Translations under genes and position numbers: made by a program
Part shown: in pieces, positions 1 to 8,200 of the stretch
Position numbering within the stretch: the first letter of the stretch is position 1
Layout of the letters: each line of letters opens with the position of its first letter
Source of the DNA: Acidobacteriota bacterium
Lineage (GTDB): Bacteria > Acidobacteriota > Polarisedimenticolia > J045
Direction: 5' to 3'
DNA length: 9,981 bases
NCBI GenBank assembly: GCA_027001345.1
Contig: JALTMS010000637.1
Location: 1 to 9,981, forward strand
The notes under the pieces: generated by a model
The model's database searches: none
The model's input: the letters and a program-made list of their open reading frames with translations, nothing else
What the model was told of the DNA's origin: nothing

Positions 1-289
1 CGGCATGGAATGGGCTTACATTCCACATTTCTACTACAAGTACTACGTTTTCACCTACGCCACAGGGCTGTCGAGCGGCATTGCCCTGGCACGGCGGATC
101 GCCGAAGGCGGCCAGGACGCGGTCGACGACTACCTGGCAATGCTCGCCGCCGGCTCTTCCGCCCCCCCGCTCGATCTGCTGCGCAAGGCCGGTGTCGATC
201 TGACCTCGCCCGCCCCTGTGGAGGCCGCTCTCGACTCTTTCGAACGCGCGATGGACGAGCTGGAAACGCTGCTGGCCGTCGACGACTGA
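1..289 (+). CDS. M3-family oligoendopeptidase (PepF-like), C-terminal fragment
   Basis: This is the last 95 or so codons of a gene that begins left of the window. The frame is open from base 2 to the TGA at 287-289. The residues read W-A-Y-I-P-H-F-Y-Y-K-Y-Y-V-F-T-Y-A-T-G-L near the left edge, then a stretch rich in Ala and Asp with a G-S-S..P-L..L..A-G-V-D-L pattern and a helical tail ending in a Leu/Glu-rich segment. This matches the C-terminal helical domain of peptidase family M3 (oligoendopeptidase F group), zinc enzymes that cut short peptides, usually in the cytoplasm. In M3 enzymes the His/Tyr-rich stretch lies near the substrate pocket. The HExxH zinc motif lies upstream and is not visible. 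The ATG at 5 is internal, not a start. The EamA transporter gene follows 30 nt downstream on the same strand, so the two may share a transcript. Family assignment is good; the exact subfamily is not decided. Confidence 0.88.
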   Translation, partial: GMEWAYIPHFYYKYYVFTYATGLSSGIALARRIAEGGQDAVDDYLAMLAAGSSAPPLDLLRKAGVDLTSPAPVEAALDSFERAMDELETLLAVDD

Positions 290-309
290 CCCGATCCACC
301 ATGAAGACC

Positions 310-313
310 GAGG
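310..313 (+). promoter_or_regulatory. Ribosome binding site of the EamA transporter gene
   Basis: GAGG lies 6 nt before the GTG at 320. An in-frame TGA at 302-304 rules out a start further upstream, so this site and the GTG together fix the start. Confidence 0.6.
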
Positions 314-319
314 TGCCCC

Positions 320-1195
320 GTGGGTGAACTCTTCTCCCTGGGTGCGGCGGTGGTCTGGGCCCTGGCGGTGATTCTCTTCCGCCGTTCGGGAGAGACTCTC
401 GCACCCTTGACGCTGAATTTCTTCCGCGTGGCGGTCTCGAGCGTGCTGTTCCTGCTCACGCTGCTGCTCAGCGGCCAGAGCCTGCTCACGCCCCGGCCGC
501 TGACCGACTATGCCATCCTTGCTGCCAGCGGCATCATCGCCATCGCCATCTCAGACACCCTTTTCCACCGCGCCCTGAACCTGATCGGAGCCGGCCTGAC
601 CGCGATCGTCGACTGCCTGTACGCACCGATGGTGGTACTGCTGGCCTGGGCGCTGCTCGACGAGCAGCTCTCGCCTGCCCGCTACGCGGGCATGGGGCTG
701 GTGGTGCTGGCGGTGTTCATCGCCGCCCACCATCAGCCGCTCCCTGGCCTGGACGGACGCCACCTGCTCCTCGGCATGCTCTGCGGAACCCTGGCCATGG
801 CCACCCTGGCGTTCGGGATCGTCATCGCCAAGCCCGTACTCGAGCATTCCTCTGTTCTGTGGGCCACGACCATTCGCCAGCTCGCCAGCTTGGTGGCCCT
901 CGCGCCGCTGGCTCTCGGGCGCCGGCGGCGCCGGCAGGTGCTTGCGGCCCTGCGGCCGGGCCGAAACTGGCGCTTCAGTCTGCCGGGCACCGTGCTCGGT
1001 TCCTACGCCGCCTTGCTGCTGTGGATCGGCGGGATGAAGTACACCCAGGCCGGTGCCGCAGCGGTGCTCAACCAGACCTCGACGATCTACACCATCCTCT
1101 TCGCCGCCCTCTTCCTCGGCGAGAAGATCACACCACGCAAGATCGTCGCCGGCGTGCTGGCCCTCGCCGGCATCCTGCTGGTCACTCTCGGTTGA
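320..1195 (+). CDS. EamA/DMT-family permease (10-TM drug/metabolite transporter)
   Basis: This is a complete 291-aa inner-membrane protein. It has two tandem EamA repeats, roughly residues 2-136 and 149-291, each about five hydrophobic helices, the normal size for the family. Both repeats end with the usual signature: small residues and hydrophobics followed by L-D-E-Q-L-S (113-118) in the first and L-G-E-K-I-T (266-271) in the second, each followed by a last Gly/Ala/Leu-rich helix. An Arg-rich cytoplasmic loop (R-R-R-R-R, 201-205) fits the positive-inside rule. The family exports or exchanges small metabolites such as amino acids, nucleosides or sugar derivatives; the substrate cannot be read from sequence. 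The start is GTG with GAGG upstream; no other start is possible because of the TGA at 302-304. It follows the M3 peptidase gene by 30 nt. Its last 14 bp overlap the 3' end of the convergent YjdF-like gene. Confidence 0.9.
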   Translation: MGELFSLGAAVVWALAVILFRRSGETLAPLTLNFFRVAVSSVLFLLTLLLSGQSLLTPRPLTDYAILAASGIIAIAISDTLFHRALNLIGAGLTAIVDCLYAPMVVLLAWALLDEQLSPARYAGMGLVVLAVFIAAHHQPLPGLDGRHLLLGMLCGTLAMATLAFGIVIAKPVLEHSSVLWATTIRQLASLVALAPLALGRRRRRQVLAALRPGRNWRFSLPGTVLGSYAALLLWIGGMKYTQAGAAAVLNQTSTIYTILFAALFLGEKITPRKIVAGVLALAGILLVTLG

Positions 1196-1790
1196 GTTCG
1201 GGTCGGCGCAGCCACAAGTAGACCGTGACGGCCACGATCGCGCCCAACCCGTCAGCCAGCATGTCCTTCTGGGCATCCCAGATATCCCCCTGGGAGCCGA
1301 GAAAGGCCGCCCCCGCCGCCTGGCCGGCGCCCGCGGCGTAGAGCCACTCGATGATCTCGTAAAGCGCTGCGACGGTGAAGATGGCGCAGACGGGAAAGAG
1401 AAAGACGAGCACCCGGCTGTTGACCAACTTCCTGCGCTCGAGCCACTCCGCCAGCGGAAAGGCGTAGAAACCGACCGAAAAATGCGCGACGCGATCGAAG
1501 TGATTGCGCTCGAAACCAAAGGTGTCGGTGATCCAGCCGAAGGGAACTCTCTCGAATGTGTAGTATCCGCCGATGGTGTGAAGAAAGATCAGCACACTCA
1601 TCGCCAGGTAGGAGGCCGCCGAGAAGCGGAACCAGCGATGGCTGACGACCAGCACCAGGACGATACCGACGATGGGGATGTTCTCGGCCAACCAGGTGGC
1701 ACGGTCGTAAGGCGCGATGGCCAGCAGCAGGAACTCGCAGAGGTAGATCGTCAGCAGCAGGCGAGCGAAGCGGGAGCTTGCGGCGAACAT
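1182..1790 (-). CDS. DUF2238/YjdF-family membrane protein
   Basis: This is a 202-aa polytopic inner-membrane protein. Hydrophobic helices are visible at about residues 9-26, 36-50, 57-71, 103-117, 127-143 and 179-194. Conserved polar motifs lie between them: H-T-I-G-G-Y-Y (71-77), R-N-H-F-D-R-V-A-H-F (95-104), Y-E-I-I-E-W (144-149) and G-S-Q-G-D-I-W-D-A-Q-K-D-M (165-177). This set of motifs and the length match DUF2238, the family of E. coli YjdF. No biochemical role is established for the family; the conserved His, Asp and Glu near the membrane could suggest metal binding or an enzyme, but that is conjecture. The start ATG at 1788-1790 comes 4 nt after the stop of the amidohydrolase gene and has no clear Shine-Dalgarno site in the usual window, so translation probably depends on re-initiation after the upstream gene. 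The stop overlaps the end of the convergent EamA gene. Confidence 0.85.
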   Translation of the reverse strand: MFAASSRFARLLLTIYLCEFLLLAIAPYDRATWLAENIPIVGIVLVLVVSHRWFRFSAASYLAMSVLIFLHTIGGYYTFERVPFGWITDTFGFERNHFDRVAHFSVGFYAFPLAEWLERRKLVNSRVLVFLFPVCAIFTVAALYEIIEWLYAAGAGQAAGAAFLGSQGDIWDAQKDMLADGLGAIVAVTVYLWLRRPELNRE

Positions 1791-1794
1791 CGGA

Positions 1795-4700
1795 TCAGTG
1801 ATCCCAGCCCAGGGCGCGGGAGAGCGCCTCGATCCAGCGGGTGGTGGATGGATGGATCGTGTCGCCCCCCTCCTTTTCGAAGAAGAAGGGCCTGCGGGAA
1901 CGGGCTTCGGGGAAAATCTCGTTCATCGTCGCACTCTCCCACACCCGGCCGCCCTGAATCACCCAGCGCACTTTCTCGCTCTGGCGGATGTCGGCCAGCG
2001 GATCGCCGTCGATGATCGCCAGGTCGGCCAGCTTGCCCGGCTCGATCGAACCTATCGAAGCGTCGAGGCCCAGGTAGCGAGCGCCGTCGATGGTACCGGC
2101 GCGCAGGGCCTGCCATGGAGTGAAACCGCCCTGAGCCAGCATCCAGAGTTCCCAGTGGGCAGCCAGCCCCTCCCGCTGGCCGTGGGCACCGAGCTGCACG
2201 CTCACCCCGCGCTCGCGCAAACGCCGCGCCTGCCGCGCGACGAGAATGTGGTTGTAGTGGTCGTCGGGAGCACGAGTACGACGCATCGAGCGGGGCTCGA
2301 CCACCGAGCGGGGAACCAGCCGCATCAAGTTGCGATCCTTCCAGACCTCGGTGCGGTCATACCAGTAGTTCTCGCCGGCAATGCCCCCGTAGGCCACCCC
2401 GAGGGTCGGCGTGTAACCGGTCTGCGATGCCGCCCAGAGCTGCAACACGTCATCGTAGAGCCGTGCCAGAGGCACGGCATGCTCGATGCCCGTGTGACCA
2501 TCGACGATCTCGTTCATGTTGTGCTGGAACTTGGCTCCGCCCTCGGGAACCACCATCACGCCGAGGCGCGCACCGGCCTCGATCACCTGCTGACGCTGGT
2601 CCCGCCGCGGCTGCTGATAGCTCTTGACGCTGATCGCTCCGGCGCGGGCAAGCCGACCGACGTGAAACAGGGCGTCCTCGAGGGAGTCGATCCGTGCGTG
2701 GTAGGCCGGTGCGTGGGCACCATAGAGGATCGTACCGGTGGAAAAGATCCGCGGTCCGGTGACCAACCCCGCCCGCTGCATCTCGGCCGCGGAAAAGATG
2801 CTACTGGTGTCGTTGGATGGATCGTGGATCGTGGTCACGCCCAGGGAAAGGTTCGAGAACTGCTTCCAGTTCTGCTGGGGCGTGATCTCGGCGCGACTCA
2901 TCGCCCCGTGAGCATGCACATCGACCAGGCCCGGAATCACCGTCATGCCCTCGGCCTCGAGTACCCAGGCATCCCGGGGCAGATCGACGGCGCCCCGGCG
3001 TCCCACCGCGGCAATCCGACCCTCTTCGATCAGCACCACCCCGTCGTCGATCACTTCCTGCCGCCGGTCCGCATCGCGAAAGGTCACCACCCTGGCTCCC
3101 ACCACGGCCAGCGGCCGCCGACCGAAGGCCGTCTCGACCTCGAAACCCAGTTCGCGCCCTTCCACCACCGGCTTGGGTAACTCCTTGCCGCCGGCGAGAA
3201 AGGCGAAGGCGTCGGCCAGGTGTCGGGTGAACAGGCGCGAGTCGTGGGACCAGTGCAGGGCCCGACTGTCCGCGGACCAGTGGAGAAATTCGCCGGCACT
3301 CTCGGACACCCGGCGAACGGGCAGCGCCTTGGACTTCGGGCCGAGTTCGATCGTCTTACCCGTCGATACGAAGGGCGCTACGAACACTCGATTCTGTTCG
3401 GTGAACGCGACGTAGCGGCCGCTGGGGGAGACACTCCAGGAGGTGACCGTCTTGCCCAACAGATGGATGCGCTCGTCATGACCCAGGCTGTCGACGCTGG
3501 CCAGAGCCAGCTTGGTGGTCTCCACGACCTTGGAAAAGAAGATGCGTCGACCGTCAGGCGAGAAGTGGGCATCGAAACCGTGGTCGACGATTCGCCGTGC
3601 CCCTCCCCGGTCGATCCCGACCACGTAGATCCCCGGCTCGATCGAGCCCACCGGTGAGAGCAGGTGGCCTCCGGTGATGCGGCGAAAGACGACCTGGCTT
3701 CCGTCGGGCGAAAAGCGTGGCTCGATGTAGTGCCCCGTCCGGCGCGTCAGCCGGCGTTCGCGGCCGCTGTCCAGGTCACGCAACACCACCGCACCGAACC
3801 GTTCGTCGTCCCAGGTGGTGAAGACGACCTGCTTCGAATCCGGGGAAAAGGAAGGGTAAAACTCGAAACGGTCGGTGACATCGGGGCACAGTCGGCGTCG
3901 CTTGCCGCTGTTCGTATCGACCAGCCACAGCCGGCCGAGAGCCTGAAACAGGGCGTACCGGCCGTCTGGAGAGTACTGGGCCCAGCGCAACATGCGGGTC
4001 GTGAAACGCTCGGGAGCCACATCCACGGCAAAGCGCAGAGCCTTGCGGATCTTCCGCTCGTCGCGCACGTGCACCGGCACCACCCGGCTCTTCCCGCTGG
4101 CCACTTCCAGGTGGCGAATCTTGCCGCCGGCCCAGAAGACCAGTCCCGCGCCATCGGGGGTCCAGGCAAAAGCCGGAGTCGTGCCGTGGACCCCACCGGC
4201 CTCTTGCATGTCCCGATCGAGGGGCTGGTAGAGTGGGCGCTGGGCCCCGGTATCCAGATCGAGCAGGTAGAGAGCGCTGACCAGCCCGGGAAGACGCTTG
4301 ACGAAGGCCAGGTAGCGACCGTCCGGAGAAGGGGTCGGTCGGATGGCCCCGCCGGGCCCACCGGCGATCACTTCGGTCTTGCCCGTATTCGGCTCGAGCC
4401 GTTTGATGACGAAGATCTGCCCGGTGGAGTCCATGTTGTACTGCCAGACCCGACCCGGTGAGACGTCCTGTGAGTAGTAGACATAGCGGCCGTCGGGCGA
4501 AAAAACCGGCTCGGCGATGTTCTTCTGGGCGCGAGGCCGGTCGGGATGCTCGACGAGTTGCAAGCCCCCTCCCCCATCGACGTGGAACAGCCAGATCTCT
4601 CCGGAGGGGATCGAGCGGGTGGAGGTGAATCCCTTGCGGGCAACGATGTACTCGCCGTCGGGACTCCACGACGGGTTGTGCACCAGGTGCTCTTTTTCCT

Positions 4701-5106
4701 CACTCACCGCCCGAGGCTCGCTGCCATCGGCATTGATCACCCAGATATTGTCTCCGCCGCCCCGATCGCTGACGAAGGCAATCCGGCTACCATCGGGGGA
4801 AAAGCGGGGCTGGAAGTTCCAGGGAATCCCGGAGGTCAGCGCCCGCGCCTCGCCGCCGGCGAGGGGCACGGCATAGATGTCGCCGAGCATGTCGAAGATG
4901 ATCGTCTGCCCGTCGGGGCTGACATCCACGTTGGACCAGGTAGTCTCGGCGGTGTCGATGGTCACCGTCTCCCAGGTTCCCGGAGGCTCGGCCACGTTCC
5001 ACTTCGGAGCCTTGTCGGCAGGTTCCTCGCCGGCCAAAACCAGGGGCAGGCCACAGGCCAGTGCCAGCACGAACACTCGAACCACGCCACGACGCACACA
5101 CACCAT
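1795..5106 (-). CDS. Exported PD40/TolB-type beta-propeller and amidohydrolase fusion protein
   Basis: The protein is about 1103 aa from the chosen ATG at 5104-5106. Residues 1-26 form a signal peptide (Arg-rich start, hydrophobic core, likely cleavage after V-L-A), so it should act in the periplasm or outside. Residues about 55-640 hold some 12 PD40 repeats of the type S-P-D-G-x-x-[IV]-x-[FY], enough for two six-bladed propellers. Residues about 665-1075 are an amidohydrolase: the beta-sandwich strand pattern and I-P-G-L-V-D, then metal ligands H731 and H733 (H-A-H), a Lys candidate K828 in S-V-K-S-Y, H871 and H876 in H-T-G-I-E-H, and G-A-H-G-Q around H975 followed by H-W-E (984-986). The end has the G-S-I-E-P-G-K-L-A-D-L signature. 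Relatives are annotated as amidohydrolases with a TolB-like N-terminus; the substrate is unknown, and cyclic amides or dipeptides are possible. The frame stays open upstream to 5562, but that part runs antisense into the subtilase gene, looks low-complexity Arg/Pro/Ala, and lacks the signal peptide, so the start at 5106 with its Shine-Dalgarno site is preferred. Confidence 0.9.
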   Translation of the reverse strand: MVCVRRGVVRVFVLALACGLPLVLAGEEPADKAPKWNVAEPPGTWETVTIDTAETTWSNVDVSPDGQTIIFDMLGDIYAVPLAGGEARALTSGIPWNFQPRFSPDGSRIAFVSDRGGGDNIWVINADGSEPRAVSEEKEHLVHNPSWSPDGEYIVARKGFTSTRSIPSGEIWLFHVDGGGGLQLVEHPDRPRAQKNIAEPVFSPDGRYVYYSQDVSPGRVWQYNMDSTGQIFVIKRLEPNTGKTEVIAGGPGGAIRPTPSPDGRYLAFVKRLPGLVSALYLLDLDTGAQRPLYQPLDRDMQEAGGVHGTTPAFAWTPDGAGLVFWAGGKIRHLEVASGKSRVVPVHVRDERKIRKALRFAVDVAPERFTTRMLRWAQYSPDGRYALFQALGRLWLVDTNSGKRRRLCPDVTDRFEFYPSFSPDSKQVVFTTWDDERFGAVVLRDLDSGRERRLTRRTGHYIEPRFSPDGSQVVFRRITGGHLLSPVGSIEPGIYVVGIDRGGARRIVDHGFDAHFSPDGRRIFFSKVVETTKLALASVDSLGHDERIHLLGKTVTSWSVSPSGRYVAFTEQNRVFVAPFVSTGKTIELGPKSKALPVRRVSESAGEFLHWSADSRALHWSHDSRLFTRHLADAFAFLAGGKELPKPVVEGRELGFEVETAFGRRPLAVVGARVVTFRDADRRQEVIDDGVVLIEEGRIAAVGRRGAVDLPRDAWVLEAEGMTVIPGLVDVHAHGAMSRAEITPQQNWKQFSNLSLGVTTIHDPSNDTSSIFSAAEMQRAGLVTGPRIFSTGTILYGAHAPAYHARIDSLEDALFHVGRLARAGAISVKSYQQPRRDQRQQVIEAGARLGVMVVPEGGAKFQHNMNEIVDGHTGIEHAVPLARLYDDVLQLWAASQTGYTPTLGVAYGGIAGENYWYDRTEVWKDRNLMRLVPRSVVEPRSMRRTRAPDDHYNHILVARQARRLRERGVSVQLGAHGQREGLAAHWELWMLAQGGFTPWQALRAGTIDGARYLGLDASIGSIEPGKLADLAIIDGDPLADIRQSEKVRWVIQGGRVWESATMNEIFPEARSRRPFFFEKEGGDTIHPSTTRWIEALSRALGWDH

Positions 5107-5113
5107 CGGTCCG

Positions 5114-5120
5114 CTTCCTT
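5114..5120 (-). promoter_or_regulatory. Ribosome binding site of the propeller-amidohydrolase gene
   Basis: On the minus strand AAGGAAG lies 7 nt before the ATG at 5106. It sits directly ahead of a codon run that encodes a signal peptide, which decides between this start and the much longer open frame reaching 5562. Confidence 0.6.
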
Positions 5121-5249
5121 TCCCGCTGCGGCCCCCTTCCAGCCGCCGCGATGGCCGACCATGGTAGCCCCTGTCCTCTTCTCGCGCGGACGCGGCCGGT
5201 GAATCGCGGTATCTTCGGGGCAATCCCCATGGCGGCCGGAGACGGTCGC

Positions 5250-5254
5250 GGAGG
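5250..5254 (+). promoter_or_regulatory. Ribosome binding site of the subtilase gene
   Basis: GGAGG is positioned 6 nt before the ATG at 5261, an ideal spacing. It fixes the start in front of the signal peptide. Confidence 0.75.
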
Positions 5255-5260
5255 TTTCCC

Positions 5261-8200
5261 ATGCGCCCGTTGCCAGCCGCCGTCGTGCTGCTCGCTGTCA
5301 TTGCGTCGATCCCCCTGATCGTCGCCGCGGAGGGCGGTATCACCCTGCGCAGCGGCCACTTGAGCGGCCCCGAAGACCCCGCTGGACTCGCCCCGCACCT
5401 GCGAAGGGGGGCGGCGAGTCTGAGCGGCGGCGGCGCGGTGCTGCTGCGCCTGAATGCCGCCCCCTCGCCCGCGATCCGCACCCGCCTGGAAGGAGCGGGC
5501 CTGACGGTGCTGGCATGGCTCGGCCCGCGCGCCCTGATCGGCGAGCTGACCGCCGGCCGCACCGAGGCGGTACGCGCCCTGCCGGAGGTGGCCTGGATCG
5601 CCCCCTACCACCCCGGCCTGCGCCTGGCTCCGGAAATCGCCGCACTGACAGCCAGCGACCCCCGCCCGCGGATTCCCGTCGTCATCGAGTTGCTGGCCAC
5701 GCGCGACCCAGCGCCGCTGATCCGACGGCTCGGTGCCCAGGGGATCGAAGTGCTCGGCCGGGCCCCGGCACGGCACGGAGCGGTCCCCCGGGGGGCGCGG
5801 CTGGTGTTCCTTGCCTCGCCGGCCCGCATCGTCGCACTGCGGGAAACCTGGGCCGGCTGGGAGGAGGTGCTGTGGATCGGCCGGCGACCGAGCTACCGCC
5901 TGCTGAACGATGCCTCGGTGTGGGTCGGCCAGTCGGGTCTCGATGGCGGACAGGCCACACCGATCCACGATGCGGGTCTGCTCGGCGAGGGACAGGTGGT
6001 GGCGGTCTTCGATACCGGACTCGATGCCGACATGTGCTACTTCCGCGACGATGCCCTCGGCCTGCCCCCCGTGGTCCTGGGTACCGATCCGGGTACCCCG
6101 GACCCGGCCCAGCGCAAGGTGCGGGTGGTGGACTTCCTGTGGAACCTGGACGATCCGGCGGATCCCGCCGACTGGGACAGCCAGGGCCACGGCACCCATG
6201 TGGCAGGATCGGTGGCCGGCGACGACCTGGCCACCATCGGAGCACGGGATCACGGCGACGGCATGGCGCCCCGGGCGAGCCTGGTGATTCAGGACGGGGG
6301 TTACCAGGTCGATGACTGCGCCGACCTGCCGGCGATCGGCTGCCCGGCCGCAGACCTCCAGCCCTTCTTTCTCCAGGCCTACCAGCAGGGAGCGCGGATA
6401 CACACCAACTCCTGGGGCGACCGGGAAAACTTCTCGCCGCCGAACATCTACTCCGATGGATCCGCGGATGCCGACGCCTTCATGTGGGAACATCCCGACT
6501 TCCTGCTGCTCTTCGCCGCGGGCAACTCGGGCCCGGGCCTCGATACCGTGGGCAGTCCAGCGACGGCCAAGAACGTCGTGGCGGTGGGAGCCACGGCCCA
6601 CGGCGCCTCGGCCGGCGCGATGGCGTCGTTTTCTTCCCGGGGCAAGACCGAAGACGGGCGCATCAAGCCCGACGTGACGATTCCGGGCGCGAACGTGGTC
6701 TCCGCGGACTCGGACAACAACGTCGAAACCGACAACTGCTCGACGGTCGCGATGAGCGGCACCTCGATGGCCTCCCCTACGGCGGCAGGACTCACCGCCC
6801 TGCTGCGTGAGTACTTTCAGAAAGGCTACTACCCGAGCGGCAAGGAGAATCCGGCCGACGGCCTGACGCCCAGTGCCGCCCTACTCAAGGCCGCCCTGAT
6901 CGCGTCAGCCCATCCGATGGAAGACCTGGCCACGCCCCCTCCCTCCGATGACCAGGGCTGGGGAAGAATCCTCCTCGACGACGTGCTCTACCTGGCCGAC
7001 GACCCCCTGCGGCTCTACGTCAGCGACCCGGAAGCGCGCTTCACCACCTCCGGTGAGGTGGCCGACGAGCAGGTGATCGAGGTCCTCGACGCCCGCCGGC
7101 CGCTGAAGGTGGTCCTGGCCTGGACCGACTTTCCCTCCACCCCCGCAGCCGCCACGAACCTGGTCAACGATCTCGACCTCGAGGTCGAGGCGCCCGACGG
7201 CACGATCTATCGTGGCAACAATTTCAGCGGTGGCTTTTCGCTCGCCGGGGGGGTGGCCGATGCGGTGAACAACGTGGAGGTGGTCCGCATCGAGACTCCC
7301 GCCAGTGGTAGCTGGCGGTTGCGGGTCGTCCCGCGGGTGATCGCCGAACCGAGCCAGGGCTACGCTCTGGTCGCCACCGGCAGGCTGCCGGCCGGCGGCG
7401 TGGTCCTCGAGCGAGTGGCGTTGACCATCGACGACTCGGTCGGCGGCAACGGCGACGGCGTGCTCGAACCCGGGGAGTGGGCCGACCTGCCCCTGACCCT
7501 GCTCAACAGCGGCGACACCCTGGCCACCACGGTCAGCGCCGAGGCCGTCAGCCTGAGCGCCACGGTAGAGGTCGTCGAATCCATCACCGGCTATCCCGAC
7601 CTGGCCAGCGGCCAGCAGGCCGAATCGACCCCTCCACACCTGCGTATCCACCTCGGCCTCGATCACCCCTGCACCGAGCCGGTCTCCCTGCGCCTGACCT
7701 ATCGAGCCGATGGCTACCAGCGTCAGGAAGAGCTGAATCTACCCACCGGCCGGCGACAGGTCTTTTCCAGTGACGACTTCGAGTCGGCCACTGACTGGCA
7801 GCACGTTCCGGCCGAGAGCGATGCGACGACGGGAGACTGGCTGGTGGGCGATCCGGTCGGCACGGATTTTCAGCCGGAAGACGATGCCACCGCCGACCCG
7901 GGCCTGCGCTGCCTCTACACGGCTCCGAACGCCGGCGGGCAGGTAGGGGTCGATGACGTGGATGACGGGGTCGTGGTCGCGCGCTCGGGTCCGATCGACC
8001 TGTCGGCGCATCCCGAAGCGCGCCTGACTGTGCAACGCTGGTTCGCCAACCGGGACACGGGAGAGGATGAAGGCGACTACTTCGAGCTGTCGATCCGCCA
8101 GTCGCCCACGGCGATGGAGACCCTGCTCGAACGGCTCGGCACGGCGGACTCCGCTCCCCGCTGGACCGAGGTGAGCTTCCGCGTGGCGGACTTCATCACG

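Larger units (their letters stand above)
5107..5260. promoter_or_regulatory. Divergent intergenic control region between two exported-enzyme genes
   Basis: These 154 bp separate the minus-strand amidohydrolase start from the plus-strand subtilase start, so promoters for both large exported proteins should lie here. I could not find a convincing -35/-10 pair. A TATCTT at 5210-5215 could be a -10 for the subtilase but has no good -35 partner at 17 bp. Two CCATGG palindromes lie at 5159-5164 and 5228-5233; two such 6-mers are weak evidence for an operator. No riboswitch-like fold or terminator was seen. Confidence 0.45.

Noticed and set aside
301..327. Eight-codon frame (M-K-T-E-V-P-R-G) overlapping the GTG start of the EamA gene
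   Set aside because: It has no Shine-Dalgarno site of its own, and such short frames are expected by chance. A leader-peptide role cannot be supported.
921..935. GCCGGCGGCGCCGGC inverted repeat in the EamA gene
   Set aside because: It codes for the Arg-rich cytoplasmic loop; codon bias explains it.
1798..3180. A 460-codon open frame on the + strand opposite the amidohydrolase gene, with another of 265 codons at 3664-4461
   Set aside because: They lie fully antisense to a gene with clear family motifs. GC-rich third positions create long antisense frames, and the products show no domain, only His/Pro/Arg-rich composition.
5107..5562. N-terminal extension of the amidohydrolase frame up to 5562
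   Set aside because: It would overlap the start of the subtilase gene and put about 150 Arg/Pro/Ala-rich residues before a good signal peptide. The ATG at 5106 has its own Shine-Dalgarno site.
6080..6097. Two GGTACC sites 12 bp apart in the subtilase gene
   Set aside because: Coding sequence in a Gly/Thr/Pro-rich insert; no flanking repeat or regulatory context.
4787..6601. A 604-codon minus-strand open frame spanning both exported-enzyme genes
   Set aside because: It crosses the start region of two well-supported genes in a different frame; composition is that of a shadow frame.
7172..7189. Perfect 18-bp palindrome CTCGACCTCGAGGTCGAG inside the subtilase gene
   Set aside because: It encodes L-D-L-E-V-E in a conserved strand with preferred codons (CTC, GAC, GAG, GTC), which gives this palindrome by chance. 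It is not near a promoter.
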